From contig JBLHZY010000002.1 in assembly GCA_047631555.1 (NCBI GenBank), positions 496,001-560,000 on the forward strand: a DNA stretch of 64,000 nucleotides, read 5' to 3'. This document shows, one piece after another, positions 25,609 through 34,607 of this stretch; position 1 is the first letter of the stretch, and the number at the start of each line of letters is the position of its first letter. Source of the DNA: JBLHZY01 sp047631555 (lineage in GTDB: Bacteria > Pseudomonadota > Alphaproteobacteria > Rhodobacterales > Rhodobacteraceae). The notes under the pieces were generated by a model. It ran no database searches and was not told the origin of the DNA. It was given only the letters and a program-made list of their open reading frames with translations. The translations under genes were made by a program, and so were the position numbers.

Positions 25609-25641
25609 GAGGGCGGCAACCCGATCAACGGGGCCACCCTC
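25609..25641 (-). terminator. Hairpin downstream of dapA
   Basis: GAGGGCGGC (25609-25617) pairs with GCCACCCTC (25633-25641) with one mismatch-type pair. Only a short T-run follows on the minus strand, so termination before smpB may be partial. Confidence 0.45.
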
Positions 25642-25670
25642 ATTTGTTGTTTTGCGCTTTTGCGGCGGGC

Positions 25671-26546
25671 CTAGTTCAGCAGGCCTGCAAATTGCATCGC
25701 GGCTTTGATCTTGGCTTTGGTGCTCTCTTCTAGCGGGGTAAGCGGCAGGCGCACCTCATCCTCAATCAGCCCCAAAAGCGACATGCCGTATTTCGCGCCA
25801 ACAAGGCCCGGCTCGGTAAAGATCGCCTCATGCAGCGGCATCAAACGATCCAAAAGCACAAGTGCGCAGGCGTAGTCGCCCTTGAGCGTCGCGTCTTGCA
25901 TCTCAGCGCAAAGTTTCGGCGCGACATTGGCGGTAACAGAAATACAGCCCGTGCCGCCATGGGCGTTAAAGCCAAGCGCGGTTGGGTCTTCGCCCGAAAG
26001 CTGGATGAAATCTGCGCCGCAGGTCATGCGCTGCTTTGGAACGCGCGACAGATCGCCCGTTGCGTCCTTGACCCCGATGATACGCGGCAGTTTGGCCAAT
26101 TCGCCCATCGTTTCAGGGCTCATATCAACGACCGAGCGGCCGGGGATATTATAGATGATGATCGGCAAGTCGCAGCACTCATGCAGCGCTTTGAAATGGG
26201 CGATCAATCCGCCTTGGGTCGGTTTGTTGTAATAGGGCGTGACAACCAGCGCCGCCGTTGCGCCCACGCTTGCTGCGTGTTGCATCAGGCGGATGCCCTC
26301 GGCTGTGTTGTTCGATCCGGCACCGGCAATAACCGGAATGCGCCCCGCCGCGATCTCGACCACTTGCTGGATAACCGTTTCATGCTCGCGGTGGCTCAGC
26401 GTCGGGCTTTCGCCTGTGGTGCCAACCGGGACAAGCCCATGGCTGCCCTGATCGATATGCCACTCGACGATGCGTTTAAGCGCATCAAGATCCAGTTCGC
26501 CGTTCTTAAACGGCGTCACCAGGGCTGGTAGGCTCCCATTGATCAT
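25671..26546 (-). CDS. dapA: 4-hydroxy-tetrahydrodipicolinate synthase
   Basis: A 291-residue TIM-barrel aldolase condensing pyruvate with aspartate semialdehyde in lysine and diaminopimelate synthesis. It has GTTGESPTLSHREH (substrate-binding TTGE), VVTPYYNKPTQGG (catalytic Tyr) and IIGVKDATGDL (Schiff-base Lys). The start at 26546 is preceded by AAAAGGAG. It supplies peptidoglycan precursors, and a lytic transglycosylase gene is divergent from it across 130 bases. Confidence 0.96.
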   Translation of the reverse strand: MINGSLPALVTPFKNGELDLDALKRIVEWHIDQGSHGLVPVGTTGESPTLSHREHETVIQQVVEIAAGRIPVIAGAGSNNTAEGIRLMQHAASVGATAALVVTPYYNKPTQGGLIAHFKALHECCDLPIIIYNIPGRSVVDMSPETMGELAKLPRIIGVKDATGDLSRVPKQRMTCGADFIQLSGEDPTALGFNAHGGTGCISVTANVAPKLCAEMQDATLKGDYACALVLLDRLMPLHEAIFTEPGLVGAKYGMSLLGLIEDEVRLPLTPLEESTKAKIKAAMQFAGLLN

Positions 26547-26676
26547 GACACGCTCCTTTTCAAATATCTGGCGGTGAGTCGCCGTGCGTCTTGCGCGGCG
26601 GAAACTAGCCGTGTTCACGGGGATTGCCAAGTTTGTGTATTGAGGGATCTGGGCAAAGCTCTAGTTTAGCTCTGTG

Positions 26677-28626
26677 ATGCGATTGAAAAGACATAGTTTT
26701 GGCCTTTTGGGCTTGGTTCTTGGGGCTTGTTTGGGGGCGGGAAGCCCTATGGCGATGGCTTCGCCGCAAACGGAGGCTTACCTGCGCGCGCTGGAGTCTG
26801 GTCGCGCCGATGGGTGGCCCGCCGCACAGGCCGAGGCCCGCGGCATGGGGCGCGAGCTGATTGAATGGGCGCGGCTTCGTTCTGGGCACGGCGAATTTGG
26901 CGAATACCGCGCGTTTTTGGCCAAACATCCCGATTGGCCCGGCTTGGAATATCTGCATCAGCGCGGCGAGGGCGCAATTCCAGAGGGCGCCGATCCGGCC
27001 CAAGTGATCGCCTATTTCGCCGATCAAACGCCGGAAACCGGCGATGGGGTCTGGCGGCTGATCGAGGCTTACTTGGCCAAGGGCGAAAGCGGCGACGCGG
27101 AAGCGCTGGCCGTTTTGGCATGGCGCAGCCTGTCGCTCAATGCCGAGGTCGAAACCCATCTATTTACCCGCTTCGCCAAGCTGCTTAAGCCCCATCACGA
27201 GGCGCGCGCGGATATGCTGATGTGGGATCGCGAATTTCGCGCCGCAAACCGGATGGCGCCCCGGCTTGGCAAGGACTGGCAGGCATTGCTGACCGCGCGC
27301 GAAGCGCTTGCAAAGGATCGCCCCGGTGTGGACGCCTTTATTGAGGCCGTGCCCGCAAAGCTTCAGGATCATCCCGGCCTTGCCTATGAGCGCTTTGCAT
27401 GGCGCGCCCGCAAAGATCGCGATGACGGCGCGATTGAGATCATGCTTGCCCAAAGCAAATCCGCCGACGCCCTTGGCCAGCCAGAGCGCTGGGCAGATCG
27501 CCGCAGCCGTTTGGCCCGTATTTTGATGCGCAATGGCAAGGGCGAGGCGGCCTATACGCTTGCCTCCAATCATCACCTCTCAGAGGGCAGCGATTACGCT
27601 GATCTTGAATGGCTCTCGGGCTATATTGCCCTGCGCTTGCTGCAAGATCCGGTGCTTGCGCTCGATCATTTCAACCGCTTCCGGCTGGCGGTCGCTACGC
27701 CCATATCATTGGGTCGCGCAGGCTATTGGGAAGGGCGCGCGCTTGAGCTGATGGGCGCTGCGGTTGATGCCCAAGCGGCCTATGCCTTTGGGGCCAAACA
27801 TCAGACCAGTTTTTACGGGCTTCTCTCGGCCGAAAAGGCCGGGATCGCGATGGATGCCGATCTGGCCAGTGGCGGGAAGCAGCCGGATTTCGCCTCCGCG
27901 CCCTATCGCAAAAGTTCGGTCTATGAGGCGGCGCTGTTCTTGGTTGAGGCGGGGGATTTGCCCCTTGCCGGGCGCTTCTTTCGCCACCTTGGTGAGAGCT
28001 TGAGTGAGGCCGAATTGCTTCAGCTCAGCGCCGAGATCGTGGCGATGAAAGAGCCCTACCTTGCTGTTCGTATTGGTAAATTCGCCGCTGATCGCGGCAT
28101 CGTTGTGCCAAGCGCCTATTACCCGATGCATCCGCTGGCACAAAGCGATCTGCCCGTCCCGGCCGAGCTTGCCCTTTCCATTGCGCGGCGCGAAAGCGAG
28201 TTTTATGTCGCTGCGCGTTCCGGCGTTGGGGCGCGTGGTTTGATGCAGGTGATGCCCGGCACGGCCAAGGAAATGGCCGAGGCGCTTGAGCTTGACTATG
28301 TGCTTGATGATCTCACCACGGATGGCACCTATAATGCCAAGCTGGGCAGCGCTTATCTTGCGCAATTGATCGAGGAATTCGGCCCCGCCCCGGCGCTTGT
28401 TGCGGCGGGCTATAATGCAGGCCCTTCGCGCCCGCGCGCATGGATCAAAGAGCGGGGTGACCCGCGCGAGGCGGGCGTTGATCCGATCGATTGGATCGAA
28501 AGCATCCCCTATGAAGAGACGCGCAATTATGTGATGCGGGTGATGGAAAGCCTGCCAGTGTATCGCGCGCGGCTCACCGGCAAAGCCGTGCCAATCCGGA
28601 TCAGTGAAGAGCTGCGCGGGCGCTAG
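26677..28626 (+). CDS. slt: Soluble lytic murein transglycosylase
   Basis: A 649-residue periplasmic enzyme with signal peptide (MRLKRHSFGLLGLVLGACLG). The large N-terminal part is the alpha-superhelical ring of Slt70. The C-terminal SLT domain (about residues 495-640) has the catalytic Glu in ARRESEFYVAARSGVGARGL, then MQVMPGTAKEMA and AGYNAGPSRPRAW. It cleaves the glycan strand to anhydromuropeptides. A GTG lies directly before the chosen ATG and could serve instead. Confidence 0.94.
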   Translation: MRLKRHSFGLLGLVLGACLGAGSPMAMASPQTEAYLRALESGRADGWPAAQAEARGMGRELIEWARLRSGHGEFGEYRAFLAKHPDWPGLEYLHQRGEGAIPEGADPAQVIAYFADQTPETGDGVWRLIEAYLAKGESGDAEALAVLAWRSLSLNAEVETHLFTRFAKLLKPHHEARADMLMWDREFRAANRMAPRLGKDWQALLTAREALAKDRPGVDAFIEAVPAKLQDHPGLAYERFAWRARKDRDDGAIEIMLAQSKSADALGQPERWADRRSRLARILMRNGKGEAAYTLASNHHLSEGSDYADLEWLSGYIALRLLQDPVLALDHFNRFRLAVATPISLGRAGYWEGRALELMGAAVDAQAAYAFGAKHQTSFYGLLSAEKAGIAMDADLASGGKQPDFASAPYRKSSVYEAALFLVEAGDLPLAGRFFRHLGESLSEAELLQLSAEIVAMKEPYLAVRIGKFAADRGIVVPSAYYPMHPLAQSDLPVPAELALSIARRESEFYVAARSGVGARGLMQVMPGTAKEMAEALELDYVLDDLTTDGTYNAKLGSAYLAQLIEEFGPAPALVAAGYNAGPSRPRAWIKERGDPREAGVDPIDWIESIPYEETRNYVMRVMESLPVYRARLTGKAVPIRISEELRGR

Positions 28627-28692
28627 ATCGCGCGCGCCTTTGGTGCCCGCCTTTCGCTAAGGTTTGCGCCGCGTTTTGCCTTGCATTTTACC

Positions 28693-29418
28693 CTAGGCTT
28701 TGCGCCCAACGCTCATATGCCGCTTGCGCCCAAAGCCTTTGATCCGCTGCACTTCAAATCCCGCATTTGCCAGCGCGCGGCGCACATGGCCCGCGGCGGT
28801 ATAGGTGGCAAAACTGCCGCCCTGAGCGGTATGATCGCCCACGGCCTGCAGCAATTCTTCGCCCCAAAGCTCTGGGTTTTTGGCCGGGGAAAACCCATCG
28901 AGAAACCAGGCATCCGCGCGGCCATCCCAAGCGGGCAAAGCCGCGCGCGCATCCGCCTCGATGATCAATAGCTCCATCCCCGGCAGGGCAATTTCACGCG
29001 CCCCTTGCCCCCAAGCCGCAATCAGCGGATCGGCAATCGCGCGCGCCTGAGGAAAGGCGCAAAGAGCGGCCTCCATATCGCGCGCAGACATCGGATAAGC
29101 CTCAAACGAGGTAAAGCGCAGCGGCGCCTCAACGCCCGCTTTGCCTGCCCATTCGCGCCATGCCATCAGGGCAACCAGCGCCCCAAGCCCTGTGCCAAAA
29201 CCTAGCTCTGCAATATGAAAACCGGGGGCAAAGCGCGCCGGCAAATCATTGCCGCCAAGAAAGACATGGCGCGTTTCTTCCAACCCATCATCAAGCGAGA
29301 AATACGGATCATCAAAGCGGCGCGAGACGGGGATGATCCCATCGCGCCACTCAAGCGCTTCGCCCTCATTTTCGGCTGTTGCGGCCTTTGCGTGCGGGCC
29401 TGTCTGGTCTGTGGGCAT
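28693..29418 (-). CDS. mnmD: tRNA 5-methylaminomethyl-2-thiouridine methyltransferase, MnmC N-terminal domain type
   Basis: A 241-residue SAM-dependent methyltransferase (DUF752 domain) with IAELGFGTGLGALVALM as SAM motif I and ADAWFLDGFSPAKNPELW as the catalytic block. It corresponds to the methyltransferase half of E. coli MnmC, which finishes mnm5(s2)U34 in tRNA. Here it is a stand-alone protein. The gene for an MnmC-like FAD oxidoreductase starts 55 bases away in the opposite direction. Start at the ATG at 29418; in-frame codons upstream run into the neighbour. Confidence 0.9.
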   Translation of the reverse strand: MPTDQTGPHAKAATAENEGEALEWRDGIIPVSRRFDDPYFSLDDGLEETRHVFLGGNDLPARFAPGFHIAELGFGTGLGALVALMAWREWAGKAGVEAPLRFTSFEAYPMSARDMEAALCAFPQARAIADPLIAAWGQGAREIALPGMELLIIEADARAALPAWDGRADAWFLDGFSPAKNPELWGEELLQAVGDHTAQGGSFATYTAAGHVRRALANAGFEVQRIKGFGRKRHMSVGRKA

Positions 29419-29473
29419 CTGATCGCCTAGGAAGGGGAAGGAATGCGCCGGACAATGGGCAAAGGGGCGGCAA

Positions 29474-30526
29474 TTGGCAATCGCAGAAGTCACGATACGC
29501 GGAGCGGGGGCCTTTGGGCTGGCCATCGGCTATGCCTGTGCGGCGCGCGGGGCGTCTGTGCGCATCATTGATCCGCGCGGGCCGGGTGGCGGGGCCTCTG
29601 GCGGGATCGTTGGGGCGCTTGCGCCGCATACGCCCGAGCGTTGGAATTCCAAAAAAGCCTTTCAATTTGAGAGCTTAATCGCCGCGCGCAGCTTTTGGGC
29701 GCAGGTTGAGGCCTGCGGCGGGATCAGCTCTGGATACGGCGCATTGGGGCGGTTGCAACCGATCCTGAATGCGCGCGGCGAGGGCTTGGCAAGAAGCCGC
29801 GCGGTTGAGGCAGAGGCGCTTTGGCAGGGCAAAGCCACATGGGAGGTGATCGCTGCCGATGCGATTTCTGGCCCTTGGCAGCCGCCTTCGCCAAGCGGAC
29901 TTTTGATCCATGACACGCTTTCTGCCCGCCTCCATCCGCGCCGGGCTTGCGATGCTTTGGCCGCCGCGATCCGCGCCTTGGGGGGCGAGATTTTGACCGA
30001 GGGTGAAGAGCAGGGCGCGGTGATCCATGCGACCGGATATGAGGGGCTGCGCGCGCTTTCCAAACAGCTTGGCGCGCCGATGGGCGATGGCCAAAAGGGG
30101 CAGGCGATCCTGCTTGGATTTGATGCCGGGATGGGCGCGCCCCAGCTCTTTGCCGATACGGTTCATTTCATTCCTCATAGTGATGGGACGCTCGCCATCG
30201 GCTCGACATCCGAGCGCGATTTTGACAGCCCTGATCAAACCGATGGCGCGCTTGATGCGCTTTATGCGCGCGCGCTTGCGGTGATGCCGATGCTCAGCGC
30301 GGCCCCGGTTTTGAAGCGCTGGGCCGGGGTGCGCCCGCGCAGCCATAATCGCGCGCCGATGCTTGGCGCTTGGCTGGGGCGGCCCGGGCATTTTATCGCC
30401 AACGGTGGCTTTAAAATCGGCTTTGGCATGGCGCCCGGCGTGGCGCGGGTTATGGCCGATCTGGTGCTTGAGGGGCGCGATACGATCCCGGATGATTTTC
30501 GCATAGAGGTGCCTGATGTTTGCTGA
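29474..30526 (+). CDS. FAD-dependent oxidoreductase resembling the C-terminal domain of MnmC
   Basis: A 350-residue D-amino-acid-oxidase-fold protein with FAD motif IRGAGAFGLAIGYACAARG (GxGxxG), then GASGGIVGALAPHTPE, like the GASGN..GALYP block of MnmC, and GVRPRSHNRAPMLGAW and FIANGGFKIGFGMAP near the C-terminus. In MnmC this half removes the carboxymethyl group from cmnm5U34. Start is a TTG at 29474 with AAGGGG six bases upstream. Divergent from mnmD and overlapping the TauE gene by 11 bases. It could instead be a generic glycine-oxidase-like protein; the context supports MnmC. Confidence 0.75.
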   Translation: MAIAEVTIRGAGAFGLAIGYACAARGASVRIIDPRGPGGGASGGIVGALAPHTPERWNSKKAFQFESLIAARSFWAQVEACGGISSGYGALGRLQPILNARGEGLARSRAVEAEALWQGKATWEVIAADAISGPWQPPSPSGLLIHDTLSARLHPRRACDALAAAIRALGGEILTEGEEQGAVIHATGYEGLRALSKQLGAPMGDGQKGQAILLGFDAGMGAPQLFADTVHFIPHSDGTLAIGSTSERDFDSPDQTDGALDALYARALAVMPMLSAAPVLKRWAGVRPRSHNRAPMLGAWLGRPGHFIANGGFKIGFGMAPGVARVMADLVLEGRDTIPDDFRIEVPDVC

Positions 30527-31259
30527 TGTGATTGGGGCGCTAAGCCCTGCGGCCCTTGGGATTGCAGCGGGCGGCGTGTTTCTTGGCACGATTGTGCAGC
30601 GGCTTTCTGGCCAAGGCTTTGGCATGATTGCTGCGCCGATGCTGGCGATTGTGGCGCCGGAATTCCTGCCGGTGACGCTGTTGTTGATGGGGGTGTTTGT
30701 GGGGATGAGTGCTGCGGCTTTGGAGGTCTCTGCGATCACGCGGGGCGATCTTTTGCCCGGCATTTCGGGGCGCACATTGGGCGCGGTCGTGGCCGCTTTT
30801 ATCGCGCTGAGCCTGCCGGATGCGCGCATGCTCGCCTTTATCATTGCAGGCGCTGTGTTTCTTGCCATCGCGCTTTCCTTGGCGGGGCTGCGCGTGCCAA
30901 TCAACGGGCGGACGCTGTTTGGCGCAGGCTTTACCGCAGGCATTATGGGCACGCTCACCGCCATCGGCGCGCCGCCCATGGCGCTCTTGTATCAGCACGA
31001 GCCACAGCGCCGCGCGGTCGCGATGCAGAACGTGTTTTTCTTTGTCGGGATGGTTGTCTCGCTGATTGCTTTGGCGGCTGTTGGGCTGTTTGGGATCAAG
31101 CATCTGGCCTTTGCTGTGTTGCTTGCGCCGGCCTCGATCGCGGGGATGTTGCTCGCGCAGCGGCTTGCGCCCCGGGTGGCCCGCGCGCAGATGCGCCCCT
31201 ATGCGCTGGCGCTCTCTGGGCTGGCGGCATTTGTGCTTTTGATCAAGCAATTTACCTAA
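30516..31259 (+). CDS. TauE/SafE (TSUP) family permease
   Basis: A 247-residue membrane protein with seven to eight helices and the two TSUP repeats: GIAAGGVFLGTIVQRLSGQGFG near the N-terminus and AGFTAGIMGTLTAIGAPPMALLYQHE in the middle. Family members export sulfite, sulfoacetate or other anions; the substrate cannot be told. The start at 30516 lies inside the end of the previous gene and follows AGAGGTG. The following ThDP enzyme is probably on the same message. Confidence 0.88.
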   Translation: MFADVIGALSPAALGIAAGGVFLGTIVQRLSGQGFGMIAAPMLAIVAPEFLPVTLLLMGVFVGMSAAALEVSAITRGDLLPGISGRTLGAVVAAFIALSLPDARMLAFIIAGAVFLAIALSLAGLRVPINGRTLFGAGFTAGIMGTLTAIGAPPMALLYQHEPQRRAVAMQNVFFFVGMVVSLIALAAVGLFGIKHLAFAVLLAPASIAGMLLAQRLAPRVARAQMRPYALALSGLAAFVLLIKQFT

Positions 31260-31318
31260 AGGCTTTTCATTCCCGCGCAGGTTTGCTTTGAATGGCGCGA
31301 TGGAATGGGAGAGCGGCG

Positions 31319-32983
31319 ATGCGGCACGGCGGTGAGATACTTGTAGAGCAGTTGAAAGCGCATAATGTGCGCCGGGTTTTCTCCGTTCCGGGCGAAAGCT
31401 TTTTGGCCGCGCTGGACGGGCTTTATCAAAGCGGCATCGACAATATCGTCTGTCGCCAAGAGGGCGGCGCGGCGATGATGGCCGAGGCTTATGGCAAGCT
31501 TACGGGCACGCCCGGCGTTCTCTTTGTGACCCGCGGGCCGGGGGCGACGAATGCCTCCTCTGGCATCCATGTGGCCATGCAAGACAGCACCCCGATGGTG
31601 ATTTTCATTGGTCAGATCGATAGCCATCACCGCGAGCGCGAAGCCTTTCAAGAGGTTGATTATAAGCAATTTTTTGGCGGCGTGGCGAAATGGGCGGCTG
31701 AGGTAAGCCATACAGAGCGCCTGCCCGAATATATCAATCGCGCCTTTCAGATTGCCCAATCCGGGCGGCCCGGCCCCGTTGTTTTGGCGCTGCCTGAGGA
31801 TGTTTTGAGCGCGCTATCGGATGCGCCAAGCCTGCCCGCCTCTTCCCGGCCGCGCCTTGCTGTGGGCGAGGGCGATGTCTCCGCGATCATGGGCGCGCTT
31901 GAGGGGGCGAAATCGCCGCTGATGGTTGTCGGCGGGCCGGGGTGGAGCGCGATGGCGGCGCGCGATGCAGAGAAGTTTGCCTCCGCCTGCAAGCTGCCGG
32001 TTGTGGCGACGTTCCGGCGCCAAGATTTCTTTGACAACCGCTCGCAAAACTACATCGGCGATCTCGGCGTTGCGATGAACCCGGCCCTGCGCGCGCGGCT
32101 CTCAGGGGCGGATACGCTGCTTATTATTGGCTCGCGTTTTGGCGATATTCCGACCGATGGCTACTCAATCATGTCGCCGGAAAACGCCGACAAAACCATC
32201 ATCCATGTCCATCCCGATCCCGATATGCCGGGGCGAATTTTTCAAACCGATCTCGCGATCACCGCCCGCTCGGGCGATATTCTGGCCGCTTTGGCGCAGA
32301 CCAACGGCTTTGAGGCCCCCGTCTGGGAAGGCGAAACGAGGGCCGCGCGCGCGGCTTATGAGGCATGGCAAAAGCCGGTGGAAACGCCCGGTGATGTAAA
32401 GATGGAGGCGGTCGTTGGCTGGCTTTCTGCGCATCTGGATGAGGACGCGATCCTGACCAATGGGGCGGGCAATTTCGCCGGTTGGTTGGGGCGGTATTTT
32501 GCCTATAAACAGCATGGAACCCAGCTCGCCTCGACCTCTGGCTCCATGGGCTATGGCCTGCCCGCCGCGATCTCGGCCTCACTGGAAAATCCTGATAAAA
32601 CAGTTGTTTGCATGGCCGGGGACGGCGATTTTCAGATGACGCTGAACGAGATGTCGACCGGCGTTCAACACGGCGCGAAAGTGATTACCATCGTGGCCAA
32701 CAATGGCCGCTACGGCACGATCCGCGCCCATCAAGAGCGCGAATATCCCGGGCGCGTTTCCGGCACAGTTCTGGCCAATCCAGACTTTGCCGCGCTTGCG
32801 GTGGCCTATGGCGGCCACGGCGAAACCGTGCGCAAAACCGATCAGTTCGCCGAGGCCTTCGCGCGTGCTAAAGCCAGCGGCAAAATGGCTGTGATCGAGC
32901 TGGTTTTGGATGATGAGGCGCTCGCCCCCGGCATCACGCTATCAGCAGCGCGCGCAGCCGGGTTGATGCGCAAAGCGACCTAA
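31319..32983 (+). CDS. Thiamine diphosphate-binding enzyme, acetolactate-synthase-like
   Basis: A 554-residue ThDP enzyme with the three-domain order PYR (about 1-165), central (about 190-325), PP (about 365-530). The catalytic Glu is in VCRQEGGAAMMAEAYGKLTG and the ThDP-Mg motif is GDGDFQMTLNEMSTG...VANNGRYGTI (GDG-N26-NN type). The likely start is the ATG at 31319 (MRHGGEILVEQL). It is like acetolactate synthase large subunits, but no small subunit is nearby and the substrate is unknown. It ends with a four-base overlap with the convergent cobO. Confidence 0.85.
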   Translation: MRHGGEILVEQLKAHNVRRVFSVPGESFLAALDGLYQSGIDNIVCRQEGGAAMMAEAYGKLTGTPGVLFVTRGPGATNASSGIHVAMQDSTPMVIFIGQIDSHHREREAFQEVDYKQFFGGVAKWAAEVSHTERLPEYINRAFQIAQSGRPGPVVLALPEDVLSALSDAPSLPASSRPRLAVGEGDVSAIMGALEGAKSPLMVVGGPGWSAMAARDAEKFASACKLPVVATFRRQDFFDNRSQNYIGDLGVAMNPALRARLSGADTLLIIGSRFGDIPTDGYSIMSPENADKTIIHVHPDPDMPGRIFQTDLAITARSGDILAALAQTNGFEAPVWEGETRAARAAYEAWQKPVETPGDVKMEAVVGWLSAHLDEDAILTNGAGNFAGWLGRYFAYKQHGTQLASTSGSMGYGLPAAISASLENPDKTVVCMAGDGDFQMTLNEMSTGVQHGAKVITIVANNGRYGTIRAHQEREYPGRVSGTVLANPDFAALAVAYGGHGETVRKTDQFAEAFARAKASGKMAVIELVLDDEALAPGITLSAARAAGLMRKAT

Positions 32984-33588
32984 AATTCAACCCCGATCTG
33001 CGCCTTGATACCTGAGCGGAATGGATGCTTGATCAGCTCCATTTCAGTGACCAAATCTGCCGCCTCGATCAGATCGGCATGGGCATTGCGCCCGGTCAAA
33101 ACCACATGGGTCATCGGCGGTTTTTCATCGCGCAGAAACGCAATCACATCCGCCGCATCGACATAATCATAGCGGATGGCGATGTTGATCTCGTCGAGCA
33201 GAACCATCGTGTTGGCCGGATCGCGGATCAGCTCTTTGGCCTTTTCCCAAGCGGCTTGGGCCATTTCTGTATCGCGGGTTTTGTCTTGGGTTTCCCAGGT
33301 AAAGCCCTCGCCCATCGTGTGGAAGGCACAGATATCATTGAATTTTGCGAGGATCAGATCGCGCTCGCCGGTGCTCATCCCGCCTTTGATAAATTGCACA
33401 ACGGCGCATTGCATATCATGCGCGATGCAGCGAAAAATCATCCCAAACGCCGCCGAGCTTTTGCCTTTGCCCTTGCCTGTATGGACGATCACGAGCCCCT
33501 TTTGATCGGTTTTTGTGGCCATGATTTTATCGCGGGCGGCTTTTTTCTTGGCCATTTTGCTGGCGTGGCGGTCTGTATCGTCTGTCAT
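32980..33588 (-). CDS. cobO: Cob(I)yrinic acid a,c-diamide adenosyltransferase
   Basis: A 202-residue P-loop ATP:corrinoid adenosyltransferase that attaches the upper 5'-deoxyadenosyl ligand. Walker A is HTGKGKGKSSAAFG, and FIKGGMSTGERD, MGEGFTWETQDKTRD and VVLTGRNAHADLIEAADLVTEM are typical of CobO/BtuR. The first 24 residues are Lys-rich and variable. It is the only cobalamin gene not beside another; the nearest, cobN, begins 5 kb away. Confidence 0.96.
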   Translation of the reverse strand: MTDDTDRHASKMAKKKAARDKIMATKTDQKGLVIVHTGKGKGKSSAAFGMIFRCIAHDMQCAVVQFIKGGMSTGERDLILAKFNDICAFHTMGEGFTWETQDKTRDTEMAQAAWEKAKELIRDPANTMVLLDEINIAIRYDYVDAADVIAFLRDEKPPMTHVVLTGRNAHADLIEAADLVTEMELIKHPFRSGIKAQIGVEF

Positions 33589-33715
33589 GATTTTGGCTCC
33601 TGTTCGGAGGGCAGAATGGCGGCGCGGGGCGGTGATTGCAAGGGCGCTGCATGGGTTGAATTGGCGGGCGGCGCGTGATTGTTTGGCCGGGTAACGCAGG
33701 GCCGAGGAGGCGCAA

Positions 33716-34540
33716 ATGAAGCTGCAAGCGATCCATATCTATCCGGTGAAAAGCCTGCAGGGCGGCGCGCATGATGCAGCGCAAGTTGCGCCTGAGGGGC
33801 TGATCGGGGATCGCCGCTTTATGGTGATCCAGCCGAGCGGGCGCTTTGTTACCCGGCGCGAAATGCCGCGCATGGCCGGGGTTTTTGCGCAGAATATTGC
33901 AGGCGGGGTGCGGCTTATTCATGGGGATCAGACGCATGATGTTATGGCGCCAATCGGCGGGCCAAGCCAGCTTGTGAAGATCTTTCGCGATGAATGGCCT
34001 GCGGTTGATTGCGGCGATGAAGCGGCTGGTTTTCTCAGCCAGATTTTGGGCCGTGATCTGCGCCTTGTGTATCAGGATGACCCTGCCAGCCGCGCGCCAA
34101 ATGCGGCATTTTCCGCACCCGGCGATAGGGTCAGCTTTGCCGATGGCTATCCGCTTTTGGCCACATCTGATGGCTCGCTGGCTGCGCTCAACGAAGCGCT
34201 TGAAAACCCGGTTGAGATGGCGCGGTTTCGCCCCAATTTGGTGATTTCCGGCGTTGCGCCTTGGGCCGAAGATACATGGAGGCGCATTCGCATCGGCGCG
34301 GTGGAGTTTCGCGTCGTTAAGCCTTGCGAGCGCTGCGTGATCGTGACCCAAGATGCCGCCAGCGGCGCGCAGGCCGATCCGCAAGAGCCGCTTGAAACAC
34401 TGAAGCGCCTGCATCGCAATGGCCGTGGTGGCCCTTGTTTTGGCCAGAACCTGATTGCCGATGGGCCGGGGCAGATTGCCCTTGGCGATACGGTCGAGGT
34501 TCTGGAAATGGGCGAGAGCAATCTTTCAACGGTCGCTTAA
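33716..34540 (+). CDS. MOSC domain protein with N-terminal beta-barrel
   Basis: A 274-residue protein. The N-terminal MOSC_N barrel starts LQAIHIYPVKSLQGG, followed by GLIGDRRFMVIQPSGRFVTRR. The MOSC domain contains RFRPNLVISG and FRVVKPCERCVIVTQD, whose Cys is the probable molybdenum or sulfur ligand. E. coli YcbX has the same two domains plus a ferredoxin tail, which is absent. It may reduce N-hydroxylated compounds. Stands alone, with a CtrA-type site following it. Confidence 0.9.
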   Translation: MKLQAIHIYPVKSLQGGAHDAAQVAPEGLIGDRRFMVIQPSGRFVTRREMPRMAGVFAQNIAGGVRLIHGDQTHDVMAPIGGPSQLVKIFRDEWPAVDCGDEAAGFLSQILGRDLRLVYQDDPASRAPNAAFSAPGDRVSFADGYPLLATSDGSLAALNEALENPVEMARFRPNLVISGVAPWAEDTWRRIRIGAVEFRVVKPCERCVIVTQDAASGAQADPQEPLETLKRLHRNGRGGPCFGQNLIADGPGQIALGDTVEVLEMGESNLSTVA

Positions 34541-34551
34541 GCAGGTCAGAA

Positions 34552-34568
34552 TTAACCGCTCGTTAACC
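34552..34568. promoter_or_regulatory. Perfect CtrA-type site TTAA-N7-TTAACC
   Basis: TTAA at 34552-34555 and TTAACC at 34563-34568 are separated by exactly seven bases, matching the consensus of the cell-cycle regulator CtrA of alphaproteobacteria. It lies 40 bases before the start of a small lipoprotein gene, a position suited to promoter control. Binding is inferred. Confidence 0.6.
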
Positions 34569-34607
34569 ATGATTGAGGCACCCTTTGGCGATCGAGAGGG
34601 GCTGATA

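Noticed and set aside
30516..32983. Taurine or sulfoacetaldehyde pathway (TauE/SafE permease plus ThDP enzyme)
   Set aside because: The ThDP enzyme begins and reads like acetolactate-synthase relatives, not like sulfoacetaldehyde acetyltransferase, and no pta or tauine genes are beside it.
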